Shown here: positions 20,701 to 31,439 of the stretch, piece by piece
How the letters are laid out: the number at the start of each line of letters is the position of its first letter
Numbering within the stretch: position 1 is the first letter of the stretch
Source of the DNA: Ilyonectria destructans
Lineage: Eukaryota > Ascomycota > Sordariomycetes > Hypocreales > Nectriaceae
DNA: 64,000 bases
Direction: 5' to 3'
NCBI GenBank assembly: GCA_020740775.1
Contig: JAHEWK010000005.1
Coordinates: 620,001 to 684,000 of the forward strand
Notes under the pieces: model-generated
Database searches by the model: none
Seen by the model: only the letters and a program-made list of their open reading frames with translations
Told to the model about the DNA's origin: nothing
Made by a program: the position numbers and the translations under genes

Positions 20701-23484
20701 TTAAATGCCAAAATGAATATAAGGAACCCAAGGAGGTGAACTAAGCATTGATTCATCAGCAAAGAAAACATCTCTTTGGCATTTTGAGTTGTGTCGCTTT
20801 TCCTCCGCAATATGACTCCCATCCGTACACCCGATTTTCTCCTGGTACTTTAGTGCCCCTCTTGAGACATTTTCCGTGATCCACTGTGCTCGAAGACTCC
20901 TGAGCGCATGATGAAGTCCCTCGCTAACAGATTCATCACTCATTCCTTCGCGCTGTATCCATTCGTATGTCTTGGCTGCGATATCAACGCACGCCTTGTC
21001 GTTCACCTCCCACAATGTACCAATTACGTGTTGAAATCCAGCAAGCTGACACGCAGTGGCCAAATGAAGGCCCTCATCTAGAAACTCTCCGTGCAATATT
21101 TGACCTGTTCCACAGGCCGAAAGATACGCAAGAAATGCCGTTCGTTTGCCAGCATTAACCTCGTAAAGATGCTCGACTGTCAGCGGCTGTTTCTCCCAAT
21201 CGCGCAAGAGTAGGCTGCTCTTCCAAGGAGACCTGTGACTGCTAAGTCCATGGCCCGCGAAATGAAATATATCGCAATTCTTCAATGCAGACAAGACATC
21301 CCGTTGAACTGGCAGAGGCTTAGTGGTGTGTAGGTTCAAAGACTTGAAAGCACGTTCCAACATCTCTACCTCTTCCACAGCATACTTTAGATGTCTTTGC
21401 CCGGGCGTTTCTTCCATCCCGACCAAAACGACATTGTTTGGACGGGATGTTCCAACTTTCTGAGCTTGACGCGAGTGACCTTGAATGATTGTCTTCACAG
21501 ACGTGCTGTATGACGATACTACCCGGTCAAGGACAGAACCAGATGAAGTGGGTGAATATGAACTAGCGGCATGGATCGGATATTTTGCCAAGACTCCTGT
21601 AGGAATCCACCATACATGTGGCCAGCGTTCATTAGCCCCAATCTGGCCGAGTCCCAATTCATCCAGAACTGGCTTGGCTAGAGTAGTCCAAAGCCATTCT
21701 AGAATCTTCGGTTGTGCAAGATCTTCAAGTTGATAGGAATTTATGTCGTTGCGCTTAAGCTTGGGCAATGGCAGAACGTGGATGTCGTTGTGTTCGATAA
21801 TGAAGGCATCACACCGGTACGAGCTGGTACTAATGATCAGAATCGGACCGTTCTTGGCAGCAGCTTTCAGTTCATTCTCAGACAGGACTTCTGGAAATCC
21901 TTCGCTGCTGGAATTCTCTTGAACGTTCGGGTTACGTTCTTCTCCCCCTTGGCTAGCCTCCCGACTGGGTGAAGCATGGACGGAGGCTGAAATGACACCA
22001 CGACCAAGTCCAAGAAGTTGAATCGCTTCAAGAGTAGTTTTCTCAGAATTCAGAGCTACCGCTGCGGCATCAGAAGCCAGGCCAGAAATTTCGGCAAGTA
22101 AGACTTGCTTATCCGAGTTCTCAAGCGCAGGGCCCGTGAGCAGTGGGATAAGGCGAATGCTTTTCAACGCAAATCCATAAGCTTCTTCCCATCGGCCAGC
22201 TCCGGCATGGAAATGGAGTAAGCTTCTGCCGGCTTGCAAGCGATGGTCAGCAGAAGAGAGGCTGTGGGCGAGGGCTTCTGTAAAGGTCCGAACGGATAGT
22301 TCCCAGTCTGCTGCGGCTTTTGTAGAATGGTACTTTGCCTCATATCCCTCTGCAAGACCACGAAGAAGATATGCTCGGGTGGGGTCTTGTTCTGACGCCT
22401 CGTCGACGGCTGATTTGTGATGCTGAATAGATAACTCAAGGTCCGTTACATCATCTGTCCTTTCGTACAGATGCCGATATGCATATCCAAGAACATCCAA
22501 CGGCCGCGATCGATCCCGGCTGTCCTTTATTTCAAGCAGAGCCTCATTTCCACGTTGGATACATTCATGCAGAGTATTCTCAACCTTTTTCGCAGAGTGC
22601 TCTTGCAAGTATGCAGTCGAGAGAGCAGCAAGCACCTTTGCCCGAGCAGGATGCCCCACGGGTGCGACATGAATTGCTTCTTTTATGAGTGCAATAGAGT
22701 GGTAATGATCCTTTTCTCCTGTTTGCACTTGTCGGTCGGCATATAGAATTGCAAGATAGAACAGGCGATTTGCTCGATCTTCATGGTCGTCTGACGTTAG
22801 GTCAAGTGCTTCTTCGGAAAGCTGTATAGCCTCCTCAAGAGCTGCCGCAGAACCAATCCTTTGAAACCAGTCTCTGAGTCCATTCCCAAGACCCTCAAGT
22901 CGCAGTGGCCTTTGGGGGTCGTTCTTCGGTGTCAGAGTGAGTGCTTCCCGATAATAACGAATAGACTGTTCCAAGGAGACCTTTTCGCCTGACTCTTGGT
23001 ATACAGTCCCATAACCAATACCGGCTCGGTAGAGATAGGCTGCTCGGATTGGATCCTTTTCCGGTAGCAAGTTGATTTCTTCTTCGCAACTTCGAGTAGC
23101 TTGTTCCAAAATGACCCTGTCACCCGTCAATTCGAATTTAGCTTGGTAGTCTGCTATAAGCGACAGCTTGTCGCCGTCGGATAATTCCACGGGGTTAGAG
23201 TCTTTGCGCCCCAGGTTTATGGATTCTTCTTTTAATTCTATAGACCTCTCGAGGTCCTCTGGGTTCCTCGTTTTTTTATATTTGCGGGAATATCCGTCTC
23301 CGAGTGTAAAGGTGTGTTGTGCTCGGTCAGGATGGCCTTCAGGAGCGATGTTGATTTGTTCCTGGGTAAAATGAAGGTACTGGTCCAGGTCTGTAACATT
23401 GCCTTGAAGAACAAATTTCTGGAAGAATTCATCGGCAAGCTCAAAGAGCTCATCTGCCTGGTCTTGGTAGTCTGGAGACTCCAT
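20701..23484 (-). CDS. TPR-CHAT caspase-like protein
   Basis: Single exon of 927 residues. Residues about 1-480 are an array of tetratricopeptide-like repeats with a spacing near 48 residues, each ending in a motif like P-x-D-x-x-R-A. After a Ser/Glu-rich linker (about 500-535) comes a CHAT domain (about 540-927). Its dyad is visible as HFAGHG (His745) and LSACGTG (Cys791), and the family ending PPWVPYIHFG is present. CHAT peptidases belong to the caspase-separase group. Bacterial TPR-CHAT proteins cleave partners in abortive defence, and fungal CHAT proteins are encoded next to some gasdermin-like genes. Activation through the TPR array and cleavage of an unknown partner are inferred. No gasdermin-like gene is seen within the window. 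Confidence 0.87.
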   Translation of the reverse strand: MESPDYQDQADELFELADEFFQKFVLQGNVTDLDQYLHFTQEQINIAPEGHPDRAQHTFTLGDGYSRKYKKTRNPEDLERSIELKEESINLGRKDSNPVELSDGDKLSLIADYQAKFELTGDRVILEQATRSCEEEINLLPEKDPIRAAYLYRAGIGYGTVYQESGEKVSLEQSIRYYREALTLTPKNDPQRPLRLEGLGNGLRDWFQRIGSAAALEEAIQLSEEALDLTSDDHEDRANRLFYLAILYADRQVQTGEKDHYHSIALIKEAIHVAPVGHPARAKVLAALSTAYLQEHSAKKVENTLHECIQRGNEALLEIKDSRDRSRPLDVLGYAYRHLYERTDDVTDLELSIQHHKSAVDEASEQDPTRAYLLRGLAEGYEAKYHSTKAAADWELSVRTFTEALAHSLSSADHRLQAGRSLLHFHAGAGRWEEAYGFALKSIRLIPLLTGPALENSDKQVLLAEISGLASDAAAVALNSEKTTLEAIQLLGLGRGVISASVHASPSREASQGGEERNPNVQENSSSEGFPEVLSENELKAAAKNGPILIISTSSYRCDAFIIEHNDIHVLPLPKLKRNDINSYQLEDLAQPKILEWLWTTLAKPVLDELGLGQIGANERWPHVWWIPTGVLAKYPIHAASSYSPTSSGSVLDRVVSSYSTSVKTIIQGHSRQAQKVGTSRPNNVVLVGMEETPGQRHLKYAVEEVEMLERAFKSLNLHTTKPLPVQRDVLSALKNCDIFHFAGHGLSSHRSPWKSSLLLRDWEKQPLTVEHLYEVNAGKRTAFLAYLSACGTGQILHGEFLDEGLHLATACQLAGFQHVIGTLWEVNDKACVDIAAKTYEWIQREGMSDESVSEGLHHALRSLRAQWITENVSRGALKYQEKIGCTDGSHIAEEKRHNSKCQRDVFFADESMLSSPPWVPYIHFGI

Positions 23485-23489
23485 TCGTA

Positions 23490-24140
23490 TGCTTCAGCGG
23501 TTTCGCCGTTGATTTGGTGGATTGTAAAGGCTGCCCGAAGGTTCCTGGTTCTTCTTAGTATCTTTGATGTTGGCTGTAGAAGATTGTGGGTTGGATATCA
23601 TTGGTAGCGTTGAACCTGACATTATCGCAAAATATTTCTGCTTTTTAAGCCCCCTCTATGCCTCAAGTGAATTACCCGTATTTATCCGGCTGGCTTATTA
23701 TTGGCCATCATGTTTCGCGGCCCAGCACTCAGAATCAGGCGACCAATACAATCTGCACCTTCTTTGCATCGTTCCAGCCTGGCAACCAGGCCCTGAGAAT
23801 CCCCCGCGAATCTTTTATGTTTTCAGGAGATATATATGTAATAATCGCCTCTATGCTAATTAGTTTGTGAAATAACTTACTATGCGCTACAGAACTCGAA
23901 TGTGCACGCGGCTAGTTGATGTCTCAGAGCATCAGGTCAGGCCGATTTCACGACGAACGGGAACTTGAGACTTGAAGTGGGGATAATGATTCCAGTCGAC
24001 GGGCAGGGTTAAATATTTCAAGTAGGCATACACAAGAAATAATGAATGGCCTTGATAGTTGACATAAAGCGTCCTTGGCGCCACATAGAGTAGAAATTCT
24101 ATGAGCCACGAGCACACAACTTCCCCGGTTAACTAACCAA
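23490..24140. other. Intergenic region upstream of TPR-CHAT gene
   Basis: Should hold the TPR-CHAT promoter and the rvt 3' end. No gene or repeat recognised. Confidence 0.5.
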
Positions 24141-24147
24141 ACCAACC

Positions 24148-27060
24148 CTACCATTTCACCCGCTTATCCCTGAACAACTTAACCATCCCCATCGGCAAAA
24201 GCCCAGGATCAACAATGTTCAGCCCTCCAAAGCGGTCCACAATCTCAGGCCCATACATCATAGCCACCCAACGCCAGTACGGCTCCATCCCATTCCAATT
24301 TTCCGTGATACCTCGCAAGTTCGACTGGGCATTCAGCTGGCTGAGCGCCGTCCACACCTTACTATCGTCCGGACTGACGCTGTTCTGCGCCTTCTCCGGC
24401 GGCCGCTGCATCAGCTGGTCAAACACCTGGTGTAACGCCGTGAACCCGTGTCTGTACTCGGAATGGATCTCCTCGCGGTAGCGCACGTACTCTTCAAAGG
24501 GCATGAAGGTGTCGCGGTCGCGCGCTGACTCGGGCGCCCAGTCTGGTTCGTCGAGCGCGTACCGCTCGTGGTTGATGCTGCCGTCGAGGAACCTCGCCTT
24601 GTCCCACTCGTAGGCGTCGCGCTCGCCTTGCTCGAACTCGTCGAGAAGCTCAGCGGGGGACTCGAGGACTTCGTCGCGGATCTGAAGCAGCGGGATGAAG
24701 GGCGACTGCAGGTCGAGGCCACCGAGCTCCATTGGGAAATAGAGGTAGCCATCCGGCACGTCGCTGATTCCGAAGCGCTGGCTAATCGCCTTTTGGAGGT
24801 ACTCGGCCACGCTGGAAACCTTCTCCTCGCCGTCGGGCAGCGTGGAGAAGATCTGACGCTGGATGCGCTCGTGCGTGGCGAGCATGTTGTCGACGTGCTC
24901 GCGGCCGAAGCAATTGGCAGCCTTGCCGAAGTTGGAGGTGAAGAAGGTTGCGGCGTATGTGTTCCAAGCTTGGATGAAGGCGAAGATGCTCTTGGGCTTG
25001 TCGTGAAGCTGCTTGTGCAGCTCGTCGATGTGGGAGTCTACCATGGCTTGGTCGATTTCGAATCTGCCCGTCTGGGGCGACAGGCGCAGGAAGCCCCAGC
25101 GGATCTCACCGCCAGGAAGAGATTTATCTATCGCCAACTTCACACTGGGGTCTTTCGAGACCCGAACAGTGCCGGTCTTGGATGGGTTGATTTCCGTGCC
25201 GGTAATGGTAGCGAACTCATCCATGGTCTTCCACGCCTTCGCCGCCACGCCGTGGTCGCGCGACCAGAACCAAACGTCGTCGTGGATTCTCCAAAGGGCG
25301 TTCCCGAAGGTGGCCTGGTTGACGGCAAAGTCAAGACAGAAGAGAGTCGTCTCGCCGAAAACATCGCTGAGCACATGCGACGCGGGAGTGCCTCGGCGCC
25401 GCACGCGCGCCGGGGTCGATTTGTCGTCGTCGATGAACTTCAGGGGAGCCTGCAGGAACTTTGTGAAGAAGCCTAGCCAGGTCTCGGAGACGCCCAAGTA
25501 CTTGAGTACCGTGCAGACAGTCTCGTGGGGGAGGAGGGGGTTCCAGCTCTCAAAGACGGAGTGGAAGGCCGTCATTTCGCCATGAAGACGCGTGTTGATG
25601 GTGATTTCGGTCGACAACAGGTGCAACAGATTCTGCTTGAGTGCCATGGGGTTGCGGGTTTTGTCTTCCTCATCTTCATCGTCCTCTTCTTCTTCGTCCA
25701 CTTCTGCCGCCAAATCTAAAACTACTCCTGCTGGCGCAGACCTTCGAGGAGCTTTGCTAGTGAGTATCTTTCGATGTCTCTTAGCTCCGGTCGATTGTCT
25801 AGCGCCGCTCCTCCGCTTGAGGCTTTGCGGCGCAAACTGCTCATACTCCGCCTCCTCCTCTCCATCCGCGGTATCTGTAGCTTGCTCCACATTGCCCATG
25901 AGTTGAGCCATGAAGTACTTGCTGTTGTAGATCTTGTTCCGGGCTGTCTGCAGGCAGGGCGAACGGTGCAGCGGTCCGAGGTAATATCCGAGCCTCTGCT
26001 TCTCAGCTTTTGGAATTTCCGCGCGCGCGGATGTCCATGCTCCTTTAGCACGGCGGAAATCTCTGAAGGCTTTCTTGAAAAAGACGCTCCATTTGACGCC
26101 GATGTACTGGAGAAAGATGGCCTGGAGAAGGTCCTCGTGCATGTGAATGTTATAGATGCCGCTGATCTTTCGTCGCATCTCGACCGGGACCGGGGCATCA
26201 GCGCACCAAGCCCAGGCGCCTAGAGCACTGATGCGCATGTTGAGGACATCTGCAATCTCATTGAGGATGATGGTGTTATTCTCGAAATCCTTCAACACCT
26301 CTCGTTTCTCGTCGGAGAGTAGGTCCGAGGAGTGGAGACCTTGGATGACCCATCTCAGCGAGTAGATGTTGAATTGGTTCGGTGTCGAGATCTCTGCCTC
26401 GAAGCGTTCGACGCCATCCCGGAGTTCTTTCAGCGCGCTAAAGATGAGTTTCTTTTTCTCGTCACCGAATCCAAAAAGGCGATTCAAATATTGCTCGAGC
26501 GCTGTCTCATTCACGTTGGCTGGTTCGAATACCATTTTTTCCCATTCCATTCTGGACTCTAACTTGGCCGCATCACCAACAACCTCAAACGTGTCACCCA
26601 TCTCAACGTCATCGCCAGCAGAGCTTTCTTCTTTATCGCCGGAGAGCCATTCGGTAACGAGTTGTCCGTAAAGCGAAGCGTACTGGAATTTGAGGGACTG
26701 CATGTTCAAGTGGCAAAGGAGGGACTGTTGCCAGGAATCGAGCATCTTTGCGGAGATGGAAGGATCACACTTGGCCTGGCCGATGAAGCGATCGACATTC
26801 TTGAGCTCAACCTCTAGTCGTGCATGTTTTGTCTGGTTGGTGATGACCTTGCCGGCCTTGTCGAGCTTGATGGCGAAGCACTGTTTGACGCCAGCACTCA
26901 GGGTCACGAGACGCTTGACGGCATCACCTTCGGCCTGCGTAGAGATGAGAAGAGCCGCCTTTGCCTCCTCGAAGCGGGAACGTCGCTTGGATAGTTCATC
27001 GAGTTTGGTATTGGTGATCTCCTGGAGGGTGTCGGAGAAGACACTGCCTGACGTTGCCAT
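24148..27060 (-). CDS. rvt: Cellular reverse-transcriptase-related protein (RVT)
   Basis: Intronless, 970 residues. The N-terminus (1-300) is helical and coiled-coil-like. A basic then acidic linker (about 410-468) includes an Asp/Glu run. The polymerase core follows: PHETVCTVLKYLGVSETWLGFF (about 511-532), RRRGTPASHVLSDVFGE (about 554-570), FCLDFAVNQ and the metal-binding RIHDDVWFW (about 592-600), a GTEINPSKTG stretch (about 621-630), and the late family signature YLYFPMELGGLDL (about 772-784). This is the layout of RVT, a conserved single-copy class related to retroelement polymerases but not mobile, known in fungi, rotifers and some bacteria. No endonuclease, integrase or LTR is present. 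At the position where I expect the motif-A Asp the residue appears to be Val502. Confidence 0.85.
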   Translation of the reverse strand: MATSGSVFSDTLQEITNTKLDELSKRRSRFEEAKAALLISTQAEGDAVKRLVTLSAGVKQCFAIKLDKAGKVITNQTKHARLEVELKNVDRFIGQAKCDPSISAKMLDSWQQSLLCHLNMQSLKFQYASLYGQLVTEWLSGDKEESSAGDDVEMGDTFEVVGDAAKLESRMEWEKMVFEPANVNETALEQYLNRLFGFGDEKKKLIFSALKELRDGVERFEAEISTPNQFNIYSLRWVIQGLHSSDLLSDEKREVLKDFENNTIILNEIADVLNMRISALGAWAWCADAPVPVEMRRKISGIYNIHMHEDLLQAIFLQYIGVKWSVFFKKAFRDFRRAKGAWTSARAEIPKAEKQRLGYYLGPLHRSPCLQTARNKIYNSKYFMAQLMGNVEQATDTADGEEEAEYEQFAPQSLKRRSGARQSTGAKRHRKILTSKAPRRSAPAGVVLDLAAEVDEEEEDDEDEEDKTRNPMALKQNLLHLLSTEITINTRLHGEMTAFHSVFESWNPLLPHETVCTVLKYLGVSETWLGFFTKFLQAPLKFIDDDKSTPARVRRRGTPASHVLSDVFGETTLFCLDFAVNQATFGNALWRIHDDVWFWSRDHGVAAKAWKTMDEFATITGTEINPSKTGTVRVSKDPSVKLAIDKSLPGGEIRWGFLRLSPQTGRFEIDQAMVDSHIDELHKQLHDKPKSIFAFIQAWNTYAATFFTSNFGKAANCFGREHVDNMLATHERIQRQIFSTLPDGEEKVSSVAEYLQKAISQRFGISDVPDGYLYFPMELGGLDLQSPFIPLLQIRDEVLESPAELLDEFEQGERDAYEWDKARFLDGSINHERYALDEPDWAPESARDRDTFMPFEEYVRYREEIHSEYRHGFTALHQVFDQLMQRPPEKAQNSVSPDDSKVWTALSQLNAQSNLRGITENWNGMEPYWRWVAMMYGPEIVDRFGGLNIVDPGLLPMGMVKLFRDKRVKW

Positions 27061-27064
27061 GATG

Positions 27065-28240
27065 GGTGTGTTGAAGCAAGGCGAATCTCGAAAGCTAGGT
27101 ATTTCGTCTTCACCCGTGTCTGAATGGGAATCAGATTGCTATGAGATGGAAGAGAAAGGAGGGAGTGCTTGATGATGGAGGGTGGTGGCAGTTTATATAA
27201 CACGAGAAGGATTTAGTGTCCTCAGGCCACACTTCAGGGGAATGTAAGTCGAGCCAAGCCATGTTGGGCCACCAATTACGAGGCGGCATTTGAGGCCTGA
27301 AACAGGCTACTGTGTGACTCAGCCGAGTTGGTTGTGTTCCTCGAGAAGTCGAGTAACGTGTTTACACCGTCATTAATAAAATCCCTGCGTTTTGGTTGTT
27401 GGACGGTGGTTCGCAGTTGACATGTCGTTGGAGAGGAAATCAGTTGAGGACGCGATGATGACGTGACTGGGCTTTTGGTTGGCTGTGCGATGTCACAGAA
27501 AAGTGGGTGGCATTTAGGCAGCCGTGGGCGGGTCTCTTCACTTACACGAGTCTCACTTACACGGCTACACAGAATTGCCTTAACAACCAAGAGACTGAAT
27601 CAGATTGGACAATCCATGCCAAGAGAAGGCGTTATGCGGGGTTTTGCTGCAGGTCGCAGGAAGGTGCATCTTTTCAGGCCACCTTAGACCGCTATTAGCC
27701 AACCCCGGCCGGGGTGAAGCAATTCGCCCTTTTCGGACACAGCCCTCGCTTACACATTCCTGGTAAGCAACAGTGGTAGCATCAATGTCTTGGCTCGTCC
27801 TAGATGCACAGAAATATTTAAAGATGATCCAAGATTTTATTTCAATTGTCCTTGTCATAGCAAAGTAGCCCTCGATAGAGATGGAACAGAGGCAGACTAG
27901 CAGGTTCCAGAACCCGAGAGATGCATGGGTTGCAACTTATCGTCGGTCCAGATTCATATCCTGACCGTCCGCTACCGTGAGCGCCATGACATGCTAACCC
28001 TTGATCCAGGTAGAAGAGATAATGTACAGGTGAATGCGGGGTATTATGTACCCATCTAGTAACGGGTGATTAATTTACTCGGAGACTCGATGAGTATCCC
28101 CTGGTCGGGGAGAACTCTTAGCGGGGAAAATCCATCGTACACAAACCCGTGGTAAAAGTCCATAGTCGGTAAACATTTATAGTTGAAAAAAGTACAAATT
28201 TCTATTTAGCCCTGGTATAGAACGGATATTTTATATTTCT
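27065..28240. other. Intergenic region upstream of rvt
   Basis: Should contain the rvt promoter (right up to about 27.2 kb) and the F-box-like gene's 3' flank. No other gene, RNA or repeat was recognised in these 1.2 kb. Confidence 0.5.
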
Positions 28241-28245
28241 TTATC

Positions 28246-29427
28246 TTAGGGAGGACCACAGCCAACACTGTACCACGCAAACCAGATTTCGTCTTCACTC
28301 ATTTGCGGGCGCCTGTCCTCGTTCTCCCACCATTTGTCTTCTCCTTGGCCCTTCCTGGGCTCATCCATAAGTCCCAAGTCACATAGACGTTCTCGGTCCC
28401 AAATCATCAACCCTGGATGCATGATCTCGTCAAGCATGGCCCGATTTAGCATGGCGTGGCGGCTTCCCATGAGCTGGCTGAGGATCCGACGCCCATCGGA
28501 TCTTTCTCTAACCGCTCTACGATCACGGGCCCATGCTATTCCCATTGCATCATCCTGCGGCTCCTCGCTTGGTTCACGGCCCAGGTTAGACGAGGAAACA
28601 CAGCGAGGCATCTTGGTCAGAGATGTAATCGGACTCTGTAGCGTCGACACGATCCCATCCCAGGTAGGCATCACCCTCGCGGCGACGACTTCCTCCAGCA
28701 CTTTGGCCACGGGAGCGGTATCATGGGCGAGTGGGAGCCACGAACCGATTTTGGCAACGCTCCACTGCCTCGATTGTGATGATGCTCCAGGAATTCCCCA
28801 GGCCAGCCATGGGGCATGGCTACGCAGTTCTAGCGCGAGTTGAAGCAGGAATATTGATCTTTGCATACGGTAATATTCCACCCATGATGGCGCCCTTTGT
28901 ATGGCAGAAGGAGCAATGGGGGCGGCCTGGCTTGCTGGCCAGGGGTCTTTTCCGGGGACGCGTGCGTAAGCTCCAGAAGCAAAATCAATGTTGCGCTTAA
29001 CAGAATGCTGCGGCCTCAATTTGGATGTGCGCTGCATTAATTCGTCCAACACGGCGATGGAGAGTCTGCGGATGTTGACAAGAGTGGCGACCAGGCTGAA
29101 AGCGACTTGCGGCGTTGTGTCCAAGGACAGAAGATGACGTTCGGGACTACTGAGATTGGCCGTGTAAATTTCGCGGAATTGGTCTAGGGTGGTGATTGAC
29201 TGCGAAATAGGTTCATTGCGTATGCGACCAATTGCGTTCACTAAATTGTGTAGTTCCGGTTCGAGGGAGCTGGTGGCAATCGTATTGATGACAGTTGGTC
29301 CCAGGTCCCGGAAAACGCGATAGAGGGCTGGTGATGCGGAAATTGCAGAGTGAAGACTCTCAAACGTGGTGAGTTGTTGCAAAATCTCACCCAGAAGTAG
29401 CGGCGGTAATTCAGATAAGAAATCCAT
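28246..29427 (-). CDS. F-box-like fungal protein
   Basis: Single exon of 393 residues. The first 40 residues (LPPLLLGEILQQLTTFESLHSAISASPALY) fit a degenerate F-box, which would bind Skp1 in an SCF ubiquitin ligase. The rest has no known repeat such as LRR or WD40. It includes a Trp-rich region near 200-240 and a charged C-terminus with several Trp. Many ascomycete F-box-like proteins of this size are uncharacterised. The partner or substrate cannot be inferred. No signal peptide or membrane segment. Confidence 0.7.
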   Translation of the reverse strand: MDFLSELPPLLLGEILQQLTTFESLHSAISASPALYRVFRDLGPTVINTIATSSLEPELHNLVNAIGRIRNEPISQSITTLDQFREIYTANLSSPERHLLSLDTTPQVAFSLVATLVNIRRLSIAVLDELMQRTSKLRPQHSVKRNIDFASGAYARVPGKDPWPASQAAPIAPSAIQRAPSWVEYYRMQRSIFLLQLALELRSHAPWLAWGIPGASSQSRQWSVAKIGSWLPLAHDTAPVAKVLEEVVAARVMPTWDGIVSTLQSPITSLTKMPRCVSSSNLGREPSEEPQDDAMGIAWARDRRAVRERSDGRRILSQLMGSRHAMLNRAMLDEIMHPGLMIWDRERLCDLGLMDEPRKGQGEDKWWENEDRRPQMSEDEIWFAWYSVGCGPP

Positions 29428-29429
29428 AT

Positions 29430-29950
29430 TCGCTCAATGATATTGGTTATTTCTCATGTCCAAGATGCTAAGGCGAGATGGGCTCAATGTGGAGAAGAGG
29501 CAGATGTCGCTGACAGGGGCCGGTGTGTGAAATGGCGGATGTTGAGTGAATATAACTAAATTAATTCCAAGCACGCACGTGATAGCGTAGCTGTTTCACT
29601 AAAATACAGACTAAATGTCACGTGTGTCAGAAGATACAACACAAGGTAGCAACGCATGTGGCCGCTACGAGGTTGGATATTCCTATTTTTAGGTGCACCA
29701 TACGAGGCGTTGTTGAGGCACATTCACAAACCAATGACGAGCTGGTTTCAAGGTAAATCATGGTAAAAATGAGTTTATATCGGTTATTACACGGCGTAAT
29801 TATTACCATATATGATTCATATGCGAATATTTATTAAACGGCATGGGCTGACCAATGCCAGAACACCCTGTTAACAAATGTCAAGATCTTGGTCGATATT
29901 TTCAACATCATCGTTCCTCGCTATATGGCTTAATTCCTAGACTAGACTAT
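29430..29950. other. Intergenic region
   Basis: AT-rich, no gene or repeat recognised. It separates the F-box-like gene's promoter from the 3' end of the secreted-protein gene. Confidence 0.5.
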
Positions 29951-29954
29951 TGCC

Positions 29955-31429
29955 CTACAGATCCTGTGCTGGCGCATCGACAAAATGAGCCACCATGTAA
30001 TACCACACCGAAGTATCCTCGCCGTTTGTGGAGTCACGGTCAGTTTCGCTCCGATCGGATGTAAATACAGTGATCTTTTCGAGAGTCTTGGAGCCCATCT
30101 GCTCCGGATGCTGGGCGAAGAGGAAATAGCCACCGTTACCGTTGGGGGTCTTGAAGAGCGCTTGACAAGCCTCGGTAGTGGCCAGGAACTCAACTGCGGC
30201 ATTACCGCCATTACTGGAAATGTTGACGTCGCTCAATCCCTTGCCCACAGTACCTAGGGCTTCCCTGATTTGTGTCTGCAAGGTTTGTTAGCAACGAGAC
30301 AGGATCTAACTCATGGATCTTGGAAGGTTTGGGGCTCTTGCACATGACCGCAAGATACATGGCCAAGAATCAGCCCGTGTAACGAATACTGGATGAATCC
30401 ATGACTGAAGAGGATAATGACTGACCTGAGTAGCCACGTTTGTAATCTTTCAAAGAGAGATCTTGTTAGTGCCAAGCCTCCATGGTTCAAGAATCAACAC
30501 TTACATGGAACTGAATGATGCGCTTCACACCTTGCACCTGGCCCCCGTCACCTCCCGAGACGTACTCAAGCTGCAGATACGCAATATCTGACCACTGCGT
30601 GAGAGAGGGAATTGCGTAGCCTGAAGCATCTCTCGGAGGCGCAAAATCTGCAGCGTCCTCTTCAGTCATATCCATTGCTGCCACAAGCTTTAAAAAAACA
30701 TTCCAGGCAATAGCTGGCGCGGCTTTGGGGTTGAGGACATCCTCGACAATGATGGTGCCGTCATTGAGGTTGAAAATATTCTTCATAGGCGCATTGGTAG
30801 ATAGCTACTGACAGAACCCCAAAACGGGACATCGTTAGCACTGTAACTTAGACCTTGTGCATTCGACCAGTGCGTAATGGGAAAGGGATACTAGGGGTGG
30901 GTATGTATGAACTGTAGTCACTTACACCAGAAGCGCCTGGCTTGTTCCCGTCATTTCGTGTCTGAATGGTGGTATAATCGCTCAAAGTAGCCGACAATCC
31001 ATTGGCCGAAAACCAAGGTTGCAGAGTGTTGATAACTTCGTCATTAGCCATGACAGTTGTGCTATCCCAGCCCTCGTTATGATTGAGGATTGCGGAAGTG
31101 TCCGTCCATGTCGAAGCAGGAGGGTAGTTTCTGCTGTTGAGAGCACAAATGAACCTCGCGCCTTGCTGGACCATGTTTTGATCCAGTGCTCGCGCAAAAA
31201 GCTTGTGAGAGCCGGCATCGCTGAAATGTCTCTCGATGCGGCTGACACGAGAAAGGCGTGAGTCCCTCTCCAAGAAGGACCCATGGATGGAGTCGGCCGA
31301 TGCAACTTCGGCGGGAGAATGGATGGAAAGGCCATTGGCACGAGCGGGCAGCAAGGTGAGTTGGCTGATGAGTGCCGCGCCTAGAAGGAGGACTAGGAAG
31401 CGGTGGAAGAAGGCCTTAGACCTGTCCAT
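29955..31429 (-). CDS. Secreted protein of unknown family, four exons with a 21-base microexon
   Basis: Exons 30926-31429, 30505-30804, 30426-30446 and 29955-30275 are all phase 0 and give 381 residues. The start MDRSKAFFHRFLVLLLGAAL opens a signal peptide ending near PARANG. Exon 3 is only seven codons (ITNVATQ) but has consensus splice sites on both sides, and skipping it would keep the frame. The mature protein is acidic and contains Trp and Tyr pairs (DTSVWYYMVAHF) but no family I recognise. The frame is open a further 400 bases 5' of the chosen start, which I take as leader or intron because an acceptor-like CTCTTCAG precedes the ATG. Confidence 0.72.
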
Positions 31430-31439
31430 TGCTCCTTGT

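Noticed and set aside
24568..25476. 302-codon plus-strand frame
   Set aside because: Antisense of rvt coding sequence.
24148..27060. Retrotransposon copy
   Set aside because: No LTR, RNase H, integrase or endonuclease; the family signatures fit cellular RVT.
19000..29450. Gasdermin-like partner gene for the TPR-CHAT protein
   Set aside because: None of the neighbouring frames resembles a gasdermin; the neighbours are GH16, rvt and an F-box-like protein.
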